DNA from: Candidatus Omnitrophota bacterium
GTDB lineage: Bacteria; Omnitrophota; Gorgyraeia; 2-01-FULL-45-10
Assembly (NCBI GenBank): GCA_030691985.1
Contig: JAUYDB010000142.1
Coordinates: 1 to 7,328 of the forward strand
Direction of reading: 5' to 3'
Length of the DNA: 7,328 bases
Shown: positions 1-5,540 of the stretch, piece after piece
Layout of the letters: the number at the start of each line of letters is the position of its first letter
Numbering within the stretch: the first letter of the stretch is position 1
Notes under the pieces: model-generated
Database searches by the model: none
What the model was told of the DNA's origin: nothing
Seen by the model: the letters and a program-made list of their open reading frames with translations, nothing else
Program-made: the position numbers and the translations under genes

Positions 1-217
1 AGGATTACGATCTAAGCTAACCGCTAATATGGTGTCGGACGCTCGGTAATCCTAGCGGGCATACAGATACCCGCCTCTATGGACGTCGTTTGTACACCCC
101 ATGCGAGCGCGCCAGCACGTAAAGGCGGCCGCGCGACAGGACCCGTAAAAATTTGTGTTGTGCTTACCGTAGCTGCGTGGAAAATACGGGTAGCGCCCGT
201 TTTAAGATGATACTGAT
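1..217. other. Upstream region with no recognisable gene
   Basis: No reading frame here gives a recognisable protein on either strand. The composition is about 55% G+C over the first 180 bases and lacks the purine-rich codon texture of the genes that follow. Bases 1-8 (AGGATTAC) are exactly complementary to 46-53. Bases 55-59 (GCGGG) can pair with 70-74 (CCCGC). Bases 186-191 can pair with 195-200 around a 3-base loop followed by a short T run, a weak terminator-like hairpin. One plus frame is open from 123 to a TGA at 219-221 that overlaps the tyrA ATG as ATGA, but its translation is not recognisable and has no good start. The region could be a diverged leader, an unrecognised RNA, or non-native sequence at a contig edge. 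I cannot tell which. Confidence 0.4.
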
Positions 218-1072
218 ATGAAACTATTCAATAAAGTTGCGATAATCGGGGTCGGATTGATCGGCGGGTCGATTGGCCTTGCGATAAAGAAGCGGCGGAT
301 TGCGCGGGAGGTTATAGGCGTCTTCAGGCGAACCTCGACTTTGAAGAAAGCCCTTAAGAAGAAGGCCGTTGACAGGGCGACATTATCTATTAAAAAAGGC
401 GTAGAAGGCGCCGATCTTATAATATTAGCCTCGCCGGTTTTTTCTATACCGGGCTTGGCCGCTGATGCGGTCAAATACGCCAAAGAGGGCGCGATCATAA
501 CAGACGTCGGCAGCACTAAAGGCTGGATCGTCGGTTGCGTTGAGGAGATGATGGGCGCCCATAAGATGGTAGCGTTCGTCGGTTCGCACCCTATGGCAGG
601 GTCAGAACACGCAGGGGTAGAATTTGCGGAAGGCGATTTGCTGAAATCCGCGCCTTGTATTGTTACAAAGACCGCGCGCACCGACGGCCGCGCGCTCGAT
701 AAGATAAAGAAATTTTGGAAAAACCTCGGCGCGGATGTCAAGGTGATGAGCCCTGCTTCCCACGATAAATCAGTGGCCTTTATCAGCCATCTGCCGCACA
801 TAGTGGCGTTTAGCCTGGCGGGCGCGGTGCCGGAAAAAGAGATGGCGTATGCGGCCGAGGGGTTTAAGGATACGACGAGAGTCGCGTCGAGCGACCCGAA
901 TTTATGGGCCGACATATTTTTGACGAACAAGAATGAAATAATGCCTGCGGCAAAGGTGTTTGAAAAGCACTATAAGAATATTGCAAGGGCTTTGTCCAGA
1001 AGCGACTATGCCGGCATTGTGAGGATACTGAAACGCGCCAAGTCAAAGCGTGATAAATTGAGAGATCCGTAA
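218..1072 (+). CDS. tyrA: Prephenate/arogenate dehydrogenase (TyrA family)
   Basis: This 284-residue protein is predicted to oxidatively decarboxylate prephenate to 4-hydroxyphenylpyruvate, or arogenate to tyrosine, in cytosolic tyrosine synthesis. A Rossmann nucleotide-binding motif GVGLIGGS starts at residue 11. The family blocks DVGSTKG (96-102), GSHPMAGSEHAG (122-133), SHLPH (190-194) and DTTRVASSDPNLW (218-230) follow in the expected order. Length is normal for a monofunctional TyrA without chorismate mutase or ACT domains. After the second beta strand the usual acidic residue that binds NAD ribose is absent. GVFRRTST (34-41) stands there instead, which suggests NADP+ preference by inference. 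The ATG has no clear Shine-Dalgarno sequence and overlaps an upstream TGA as ATGA, so translational coupling is possible. The last residues and the stop (GAT CCG TAA) coincide with the first unit of a heptad repeat. Prephenate versus arogenate specificity cannot be read from this. Confidence 0.93.
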   Translation: MKLFNKVAIIGVGLIGGSIGLAIKKRRIAREVIGVFRRTSTLKKALKKKAVDRATLSIKKGVEGADLIILASPVFSIPGLAADAVKYAKEGAIITDVGSTKGWIVGCVEEMMGAHKMVAFVGSHPMAGSEHAGVEFAEGDLLKSAPCIVTKTARTDGRALDKIKKFWKNLGADVKVMSPASHDKSVAFISHLPHIVAFSLAGAVPEKEMAYAAEGFKDTTRVASSDPNLWADIFLTNKNEIMPAAKVFEKHYKNIARALSRSDYAGIVRILKRAKSKRDKLRDP

Positions 1073-1134
1073 TCCGTCGTCCGTAGTCCGTTTATCGTAA
1101 AAATATGGATAACGGACAACGGATACCGGATAAC
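1064..1134. repeat. Heptad inverted array between tyrA and cmk
   Basis: The left arm is a run of 7-bp units of the form NNTCCGT: GATCCGT at 1064, AATCCGT at 1071, CGTCCGT at 1078 and AGTCCGT at 1085, followed by a decayed TTATCGT at 1092. After a short A-rich loop, the right arm from 1107 to 1134 is four units of the form GGAYAMC (GGATAAC, GGACAAC, GGATACC, GGATAAC). The right arm is the imperfect reverse complement of the left, so the transcript can fold into a long hairpin. The first unit lies in the tyrA coding end and supplies its stop codon. The array ends 10 bp before the cmk start. It resembles the short tandemly repeated heptanucleotides described in cyanobacteria in style only. Confidence 0.8.
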
Positions 1135-1144
1135 GAGACATGCT

Positions 1145-1861
1145 ATGACAAGCCGATATACGACAAAGAGGCCCAGGAGATTGATCCTGGCTGTTGACGG
1201 GCCTGCCGGCAGCGGTAAGAGCACCGTTTCTAAAATATTGGCCATGAAGCTCGGGCTCCTATACATTGATACCGGCGCGATGTACCGGGCGCTTACATTA
1301 AAGGCGACAAGGTCGGGCATGAACTTAGAAGACGAAGATGTCCTCACGAAGCTTGCCCACGGGACAAAGATAGATTTAAAGGAATCCATCGGCGGCCTAA
1401 AGGTCCTTCTTGACGGCGAAGATGTGTCCGGGCTTATCCGGACGCCGGAACTTACCGATAATGTCAGATACATAGCCAAAGTTCCGGGTGTGCGGAAAGA
1501 GATGGTGAGGATGCAGCGCGCGATAGGTGAAAACCGGGGCGCTGTCCTGGAAGGAAGGGATATCGGCACGGTCGTATTTCCGGATGCCCGCTATAAGTTT
1601 TATCTCGATGCCGATGAGAAGGTGAGAGTAAAACGGCGCTATGATGAGCTCATGGGCATGGGCCAAAAGGTGGGGATGGGCGATATAAAAAAGGCGGTTT
1701 CCTCAAGGGACGCATCCGATATTAAAAGGGCGGTAGGCGCGCTCAAGAAGGCCGACGACGCCGTTTATATCGATACGACGGAACTTTCAATAAACGAGGT
1801 AGTGGATAAGATTTTGTTGTATATTGGAAAATGGGGACAGGTTCATTTTTCCAAAAAGTAA
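1145..1861 (+). CDS. cmk: (d)CMP kinase
   Basis: This 238-residue cytidylate kinase is predicted to transfer phosphate from ATP to CMP or dCMP in cytosolic pyrimidine nucleotide metabolism. The P-loop GPAGSGKST is at residues 19-27, the nucleotide-monophosphate site IDTGAMYR at 41-48 and GRDIGTVVFPDA at 137-148. The LID-type region with R188, D189 and R195 leads to DDAVYIDTT (204-212), the usual end of the family pattern. The start is the ATG at 1145, which gives a basic N-terminal extension of about 12 residues before the core. The ribosome-binding site is weak (GAG at 1135-1137). An ATG at 1140 is closed by a stop after two codons. The last eleven residues, GKWGQVHFSKK, are not family sequence: they are encoded by the left arm and loop of the palindrome at 1827-1894, and the stop lies in the loop. 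Confidence 0.95.
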   Translation: MTSRYTTKRPRRLILAVDGPAGSGKSTVSKILAMKLGLLYIDTGAMYRALTLKATRSGMNLEDEDVLTKLAHGTKIDLKESIGGLKVLLDGEDVSGLIRTPELTDNVRYIAKVPGVRKEMVRMQRAIGENRGAVLEGRDIGTVVFPDARYKFYLDADEKVRVKRRYDELMGMGQKVGMGDIKKAVSSRDASDIKRAVGALKKADDAVYIDTTELSINEVVDKILLYIGKWGQVHFSKK

Positions 1862-1894
1862 AAGCAGAAGAAAAATGAACCTGTCCCCATTTTC
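1827..1894. repeat. Perfect 25-bp inverted repeat overlapping the cmk 3' end
   Basis: Bases 1827-1851 are the exact reverse complement of 1870-1894, with an 18-base loop at 1852-1869. The core reads TGGGGACAGGTTCATTTTT on the plus strand. The left arm lies inside cmk and encodes KWGQVHFS, and the cmk TAA (1859-1861) lies in the loop. A second small hairpin, GGGC-GCT-GCCC at 1895-1905, follows directly and is just upstream of the ispH ribosome-binding site. From memory, GGGGACAGG-type palindromes are dispersed in many bacterial genomes and recall REP elements mobilised by RAYT (Y1 transposase) proteins. No transposase is present in this window, so that link is inference. There is no T run after the stem, so it is not a classic intrinsic terminator. 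Confidence 0.9.
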
Positions 1895-1917
1895 GGGCGC
1901 TGCCCACAAGGATAAGC

Positions 1918-2778
1918 ATGCGCATTAAATTGTCGGAAAGAATAGGCTTCTGTTTCGGCGTCCGGCGCGCGGTGGCAATGGCCGAACGCGCGCTGGAAGA
2001 AAACAGGCTTGGCGGCATATGCTCTCTGGGGCCTATAATACACAATAAAGAGGCTGTTCGGGACCTGGCGATAAAAGGTTTAAAGGTTAGGAAAGATATA
2101 GGAAAGATAAAAGGCGGGGCGGTAGTTGTATCGTCTCATGGGTTGAGCCCGAAAATAAAGAGGGCAATCTCGAAAAAAGGCTTAAAAGTAATCGATACGA
2201 CCTGCCCATTCGTGCTTAATGCGCAGAGGATAGCAAAACGCATGGGCGAAGAGGGTTATGTCGTAGTCATAGCGGGAGATGCCAATCATCCCGAGATAAA
2301 GGCGCTCGTTGATTTCGTGCCGGACGCCTCCGGCGCGGCGAAAGTTTTCGTGGTCAAAGATAAAAGAAAAATCGGCGCGCTTAAGATAAGTCACGAGGAC
2401 AAAGTCGGCGTGGTTGCCCAGACTACCCAGTCGACGCAAAATTTCCTGGACGTCGTAAAGGCGATAGCGGATAAAAAGCCCAGGGAGTTGAGGGTGTTCA
2501 ATACCATATGCAATGATGCCGAAGAGAGACAGCGCCTGGCAAGCTGCCTGGCAAGAGAAGTCGATCTCATGCTTATAGTCGGCGGAAAGAATAGCGCGAA
2601 TACGAAAAGGCTTTTTGAGGTTTGCAAAATGGCGCTAAAGGATTCTTATCTCGTGGAAACGGACAAGGCAGTGCGAAGAGGCTGGTTCGCCGGCAAGGGC
2701 CTCGTAGGAGTAATCAGCGGCGCGTCTACGCCGGAGTGGATAATCAAAAAAGTGGTGAGCAAAATTAAAATCCAATAG
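1918..2778 (+). CDS. ispH: 4-hydroxy-3-methylbut-2-enyl diphosphate reductase
   Basis: This 286-residue iron-sulphur enzyme catalyses the last step of the MEP pathway, reducing HMBPP to IPP and DMAPP. The three cluster cysteines are in their family contexts: C12 in GFCFGVRRAV, C96 in DTTCPFV and C198 in NTICNDAEERQ. Substrate-pocket residues also match: H42, H74 in SSHG, H124 and the catalytic E126 in NHPE, the QTTQS block at 168-172, GGKNSANT at 222-229 and SGASTPEW at 267-274. Length is typical for a stand-alone IspH. The ATG at 1918 has an AAGGA site at 1908-1912. It lies 56 bp after cmk, most of that gap being the palindrome, and 18 bp before the rpsA ATG, so co-transcription with rpsA is likely. 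Confidence 0.97.
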   Translation: MRIKLSERIGFCFGVRRAVAMAERALEENRLGGICSLGPIIHNKEAVRDLAIKGLKVRKDIGKIKGGAVVVSSHGLSPKIKRAISKKGLKVIDTTCPFVLNAQRIAKRMGEEGYVVVIAGDANHPEIKALVDFVPDASGAAKVFVVKDKRKIGALKISHEDKVGVVAQTTQSTQNFLDVVKAIADKKPRELRVFNTICNDAEERQRLASCLAREVDLMLIVGGKNSANTKRLFEVCKMALKDSYLVETDKAVRRGWFAGKGLVGVISGASTPEWIIKKVVSKIKIQ

Positions 2779-2780
2779 AA

Positions 2781-2799
2781 AGGGGTTGTGTTATTAATG
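2781..2799 (+). promoter_or_regulatory. rpsA ribosome-binding site and start choice
   Basis: AGGGG at 2781-2785 precedes two in-frame starts: GTG at 2788, only 2 bases away, and ATG at 2797, 11 bases away. I prefer the ATG because 2 bases is too close for initiation, although 11 is slightly long. The alternative adds only three residues (MLL) to the protein. Confidence 0.5.
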
Positions 2800-4404
2800 G
2801 AGGAAAAAAACGGTATTGAGGAATTAGAAAAAGACGAGCCGAAGGAGGCAGGGGGGGAAGGGTTTGCCGAGTTGTATCAGGCAAGCCCTTCCGATATAAA
2901 AGTGGGGCAGATAGTCAAGGGGCATATCATTGCCATCAATCCGAAAGATGTGGTTGTGGATATAGGATATAAATCGGAAGGCGCTATATCGATCTCGGAA
3001 TTTTCGGACCCGGAAGCTATAAAGATAGGCGATGAGATAGACGTGTACATGGAGTCCAGGGAAGACGATAACGGCATGGTGGTATTATCCAAGCAGAAGG
3101 CGGAGCGCGCCGTCGGCTGGGACATGGTAATTTCCAGATATAATGAAGGCGATATGGTGGAAGGCAAAGTCTCCAAAAAGGTCAAGGGCGGTTTCATGGT
3201 CAATATAGGAGTGGAGGCTTTCCTGCCCGCAAGCCTTGCCGCCCTAAGGAATTTCGGGAATGTAAACCAGATGATAGGGCAGGTGTTTTCGTTCAAGATC
3301 GTCAAGATAAATAAGCCAAGAAAGAACATAGTCGTATCCCGGAAGGACGCGCTTCAGCAGCAGAAGGAAGAGGATAAGAAAAAGATATTCGACAATCTCA
3401 AGGAGCTCGCCATAGTCAGCGGAATTGTTAGAAACATCACAGACTTTGGGGCGTTCGTGGACCTTGGCGCGGGGATAACAGGGCTTCTGCATATCACCGA
3501 TATGAGCTGGGGCAGGGTGTCGCATCCGAGCGAAGTCCTTGCTATAGGGGATAAGATCGAGGTTATGGTGCTCGATTTTGACAAAGATAACCTCAAGGTA
3601 TCATTGGGGCTAAAACAAAAGACACAGAATCCATGGGAATCGGTTGACGTCAAATATCCGGCGGGAAGCAGGGTTAAAGGCACAGTAGTGAACCTTGTGC
3701 CGTATGGCGCTTTCGTCGAGCTCGAAAAAGGAGTGGAAGGCCTCCTGCACATATCCGAGCTTTCATGGACAAAGAAGTACGCGAATCCCAACGAGCTTCT
3801 CGCTATAGGCGATAGGGTGGAGGTCCAGATTTTAGACATGGATAAACAGAATAAGAAGATATCGCTCGGTGTAAAACAGCTTGAGTCGAACCCATGGCTT
3901 GAGGCCGAATCGAGGTATCCGGTCGGGACGAAGGTAAGAGGGAAGGTCAGGAATCTTACGGATTATGGCGCCTTTGTAGAGCTCGAAGACGGTATTGACG
4001 GCCTGATCCATGTGTCGGATATCTCGTGGACTAAGAGGATAGGCCATCCGAAGGATGTCTTTAAGAAAGGCGAAAAGGTGGAGGCAGTAGTCCTTGCGGT
4101 AGATGCCGGCAACCGCAGAATATCCCTCGGGATAAAGCAGCTATCTACGGATCCCTGGGATGATATAGCGGCGAAATATCTTACCGAGACAGTGCTTTCC
4201 GGCAAAGTAACCAAGGTCGCGAACTTCGGCCTTTTCATAGAGATAGAGAAGGATCTTGAAGGACTTGCTCACATTTCCGAGATACCGCTTGCCGAAAACG
4301 AGAAACTTGAGGAGAAATTTACGACAGGCTGCGATCTTAAGGTCAAGGTGCTGAAGGTAGATTCGATTCAGCATAAGATAGCGTTGAGTCTGAAGGGAGT
4401 ATAG
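2797..4404 (+). CDS. rpsA: 30S ribosomal protein S1, six S1 domains
   Basis: This 535-residue protein binds mRNA on the small subunit and promotes initiation on structured or weak-SD messages. After an acidic N-terminal segment, six S1 (OB-fold) domains occur at about 36-103, 118-185, 204-274, 290-361, 377-448 and 463-534. Domains 3 to 5 have the canonical pattern DFGAFV or YGAFV, then GLLHIS or GLIHVS, then SLG(L/V/I)KQ. Domains 1 and 2 are more divergent, as expected for the ribosome-binding half. Domain 6 has NFGLFIEIE and GLAHISE. Six domains and this length match the proteobacterial form of S1. It directly follows ispH, an arrangement that exists as a fused protein in some Clostridia, but here the two genes are separate, with a stop and their own ribosome-binding site between them. 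Confidence 0.96.
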   Translation: MEEKNGIEELEKDEPKEAGGEGFAELYQASPSDIKVGQIVKGHIIAINPKDVVVDIGYKSEGAISISEFSDPEAIKIGDEIDVYMESREDDNGMVVLSKQKAERAVGWDMVISRYNEGDMVEGKVSKKVKGGFMVNIGVEAFLPASLAALRNFGNVNQMIGQVFSFKIVKINKPRKNIVVSRKDALQQQKEEDKKKIFDNLKELAIVSGIVRNITDFGAFVDLGAGITGLLHITDMSWGRVSHPSEVLAIGDKIEVMVLDFDKDNLKVSLGLKQKTQNPWESVDVKYPAGSRVKGTVVNLVPYGAFVELEKGVEGLLHISELSWTKKYANPNELLAIGDRVEVQILDMDKQNKKISLGVKQLESNPWLEAESRYPVGTKVRGKVRNLTDYGAFVELEDGIDGLIHVSDISWTKRIGHPKDVFKKGEKVEAVVLAVDAGNRRISLGIKQLSTDPWDDIAAKYLTETVLSGKVTKVANFGLFIEIEKDLEGLAHISEIPLAENEKLEEKFTTGCDLKVKVLKVDSIQHKIALSLKGV

Positions 4405-4420
4405 CTGCCTCGGACGACAA

Positions 4421-4526
4421 GTTTAGCGTTTAGCGGATAGTGGCAGTAAATCGATACTTTTTAGCGTTTAACGTATAGTTTTTTTATTTTTCCTATACGC
4501 TAAACGCTATCCGCTAAAATTGCCAC
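4421..4526. repeat. Heptad inverted array in the convergent rpsA/DUF2148 gap
   Basis: Three runs of related 7-bp units fill this gap. Two tandem TTTAGCG units begin at 4422 and 4429. A second run, TTTAGCG then TTTAACG, spans 4460-4473. The opposite-facing run (TATACGC, TAAACGC, TATCCGC) spans 4494-4514. Bases 4462-4478 pair with 4493-4509 at 16 of 17 positions around a 14-base T-rich loop. GTGGCA at 4440-4445 can clamp the outside by pairing with TGCCAC at 4521-4526. It sits between converging genes and could end transcription from both sides, but no T run follows the stem on either strand, so an intrinsic terminator is not clearly shown. Confidence 0.75.
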
Positions 4527-4537
4527 GTATTCTGAGT

Positions 4538-5065
4538 CTACTTCCTGTCGAAGAACGGGCTCTTACCGGTTACGCTCAGCGGAATTCCTAAAGCGATTCC
4601 GACGCCCTTATCGAAAAGTTTAAGGCATAGACAAACCTTGCCTATCGAATACATGATGCGGTTATCGATGTGAAATGTATTTGCTATTGAAGCGGCTGAG
4701 CTTGCGGCGATCCCGAGATCGATGGAATTATAGGCGCATACGCCACGCGTTTTTCTAAGCCCTTCACATGTCTTATATCCGCAAAAACCGCAATCGAGCC
4801 TGGCCGGATTTAATTTTACCCCGATCACTATTATCATGGCTGAAGCGGTGATGGAATTCGCGTCTCGTTCGAAGCTCGGCCTCTTTTCAAGCCCGGACAG
4901 CTCTTTCATTTTTTTTATCAGCCTATTTTTTGTAGAGCTATCGTCTATCGCGATGACTTTGATATTATCGATGCCCCTTGTCTTAGGCGCTGTCCGCGCC
5001 GCCGCCGCCATCAACTGGGCGACTATTAAATAAGCGTCCTTTTCAAGGATATATGATGTTTTCAT
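4538..5065 (-). CDS. DUF2148 ferredoxin-domain protein, function unknown
   Basis: This 175-residue protein matches my recollection of the DUF2148 family, annotated as ferredoxin domain-containing proteins of unknown role. Hallmarks are TAPKTRGIDNI at 25-35, ERDANSI at 66-72, a cysteine cluster LDCGFCGYKTC (C92, C95, C100) with C110 in GVCAYNSIDLGIA, then DNRIMYSIG (134-142) and the C-terminal GIPLSVTGKSPFFDR. The spacing of the four cysteines would suit an Fe-S cluster, by inference. C145 and C147 are additional. I start at the ATG at 5065. An upstream in-frame ATG at 5170 would add a hydrophobic 35-residue extension overlapping the rpsO start and is unlikely. The ribosome-binding site is weak. 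No signal peptide or membrane segment is evident. It lies alone on the minus strand between two ribosomal protein genes, which says little about its job. Confidence 0.85.
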   Translation of the reverse strand: MKTSYILEKDAYLIVAQLMAAAARTAPKTRGIDNIKVIAIDDSSTKNRLIKKMKELSGLEKRPSFERDANSITASAMIIVIGVKLNPARLDCGFCGYKTCEGLRKTRGVCAYNSIDLGIAASSAASIANTFHIDNRIMYSIGKVCLCLKLFDKGVGIALGIPLSVTGKSPFFDRK

Positions 5066-5073
5066 TACCAGTA

Positions 5074-5103
5074 ATATTACTATATTCACGATAGGATTGG
5101 CAA
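5074..5103 (-). promoter_or_regulatory. Candidate promoter for the DUF2148 gene
   Basis: On the minus strand TTGCCA (5103-5098) is followed after 18 bases by TAATAT (5079-5074), a plausible sigma-70 pair. The predicted start point would fall within a few bases of the ATG at 5065, implying a very short or absent leader. That fits the weak ribosome-binding site but also weakens the prediction. Confidence 0.3.
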
Positions 5104-5111
5104 CAAAAAAC

Positions 5112-5140
5112 TTTACAACCACGGATGAATATGTTAATAT
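5112..5140 (+). promoter_or_regulatory. Candidate rpsO promoter
   Basis: TTTACA at 5112-5117 and TAATAT at 5135-5140 are separated by 17 bases, the optimal sigma-70 spacing. An overlapping TATAAT at 5138-5143 is an alternative -10 with a longer spacer. The leader to the rpsO ATG would be about 15 bases. The -35 box lies 8 bp from that of the divergent candidate promoter on the other strand. Confidence 0.45.
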
Positions 5141-5163
5141 AATAAAAAAGCGAGGAATAGTAT

Positions 5164-5433
5164 ATGGCATTGCAAAAAGAGAAGAAGATGGAGATAATAA
5201 AAGGCTTCAAAGAGCACGAAAAAGATACAGGATCGCCCAGCGTGCAGATTGCGCTCCTTACCGAGAGGATAAACTCTCTTTCAGGTCATTTCAGGGCGCA
5301 TAAAGGCGATCACCATTCCAGGCACGGCCTCCTTCGCATGGTGAGCACAAGAAGAAGCCTTCTCGAATATCTTAAGAAGAGAGATTTGAAAGCGTATCAG
5401 GAGATTATAAAGAAGTTAGAGCTGAGGAAATAA
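5164..5433 (+). CDS. rpsO: 30S ribosomal protein S15
   Basis: This 89-residue protein has the standard S15 length. It binds 16S rRNA early in central-domain assembly of the small subunit. The family signature is intact: DTGSPSVQIALLTERI at 21-36, HFRAHKGDHHSRHGLLRMV at 42-60 with the conserved DHHSR, and RRSLLEYLKKRD at 63-74. The ATG at 5164 has a good GAGGA site at 5152-5156. pnp follows 107 bp downstream on the same strand, the widespread rpsO-pnp pair. In Escherichia coli S15 represses its own message through a leader pseudoknot. The leader here appears too short to judge any such element. Confidence 0.97.
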   Translation: MALQKEKKMEIIKGFKEHEKDTGSPSVQIALLTERINSLSGHFRAHKGDHHSRHGLLRMVSTRRSLLEYLKKRDLKAYQEIIKKLELRK

Positions 5434-5456
5434 CTGTGGTGGAGTCGAAAACTTAC

Positions 5457-5520
5457 GTTTAGCTGTCAGCTCTCAGCCGTCAGCCTTCAGCAAAAAAAAG
5501 CTGATAGCTGATAGCTAACA
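5457..5520. repeat. Heptad inverted array between rpsO and pnp
   Basis: Five tandem 7-bp units of the form NNTYAGC occupy 5457-5491: GTTTAGC, TGTCAGC, TCTCAGC, CGTCAGC and CTTCAGC. Eight A residues (5492-5499) form the loop. Then GCTGATA at 5500, GCTGATA at 5507 and a third, decayed unit GCTAACA (5514-5520) run in the opposite sense. The right arm pairs with the adjacent left units at roughly 13 of 18 positions plus a G-U pair. A transcript from rpsO into pnp would carry this hairpin about 20 bases before the pnp start. In Escherichia coli a hairpin in the pnp leader is the site of RNase III cleavage and autoregulation. Whether this one acts similarly is speculation. Confidence 0.8.
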
Positions 5521-5540
5521 CATCTATAGCGAGGGGAAAA

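Noticed and set aside
1..53. Possible tRNA from the 8-bp pairing of 1-8 with 46-53
   Set aside because: It is only 53 bases long, with no T-arm consensus, no anticodon arm and no CCA-end context. One 8-bp match in about 200 bases can arise by chance.
125..132. NotI-type octamer GCGGCCGC as a sign of vector sequence
   Set aside because: A single site in a GC-rich stretch is not evidence of a vector. No polylinker or known vector backbone was recognised.
186..203. Intrinsic terminator upstream of tyrA
   Set aside because: The stem is only 5 or 6 bp and the T run is four bases, so it is too weak to list separately without an upstream gene.
202..930. Long minus-strand open frame opposite tyrA (and similar ones opposite cmk, rpsA and pnp)
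   Set aside because: These frames are shadows of strongly conserved plus-strand genes. Their translations are low-complexity or Ser/Pro-rich and show no family motif.
5066..5170. N-terminal extension of the DUF2148 protein from the ATG at 5170
   Set aside because: The extra 35 residues are not family-like, overlap the rpsO start and ribosome-binding site, and cover the AT-rich promoter region.
5097..5303. Plus-strand open frame overlapping the start of rpsO
   Set aside because: It is out of frame with rpsO, lacks a ribosome-binding site and has no recognisable motif.
5457..5520. CRISPR-like array
   Set aside because: The units are 7 bp and contiguous, with no spacers, and are inverted around a short loop. 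There are no cas genes.
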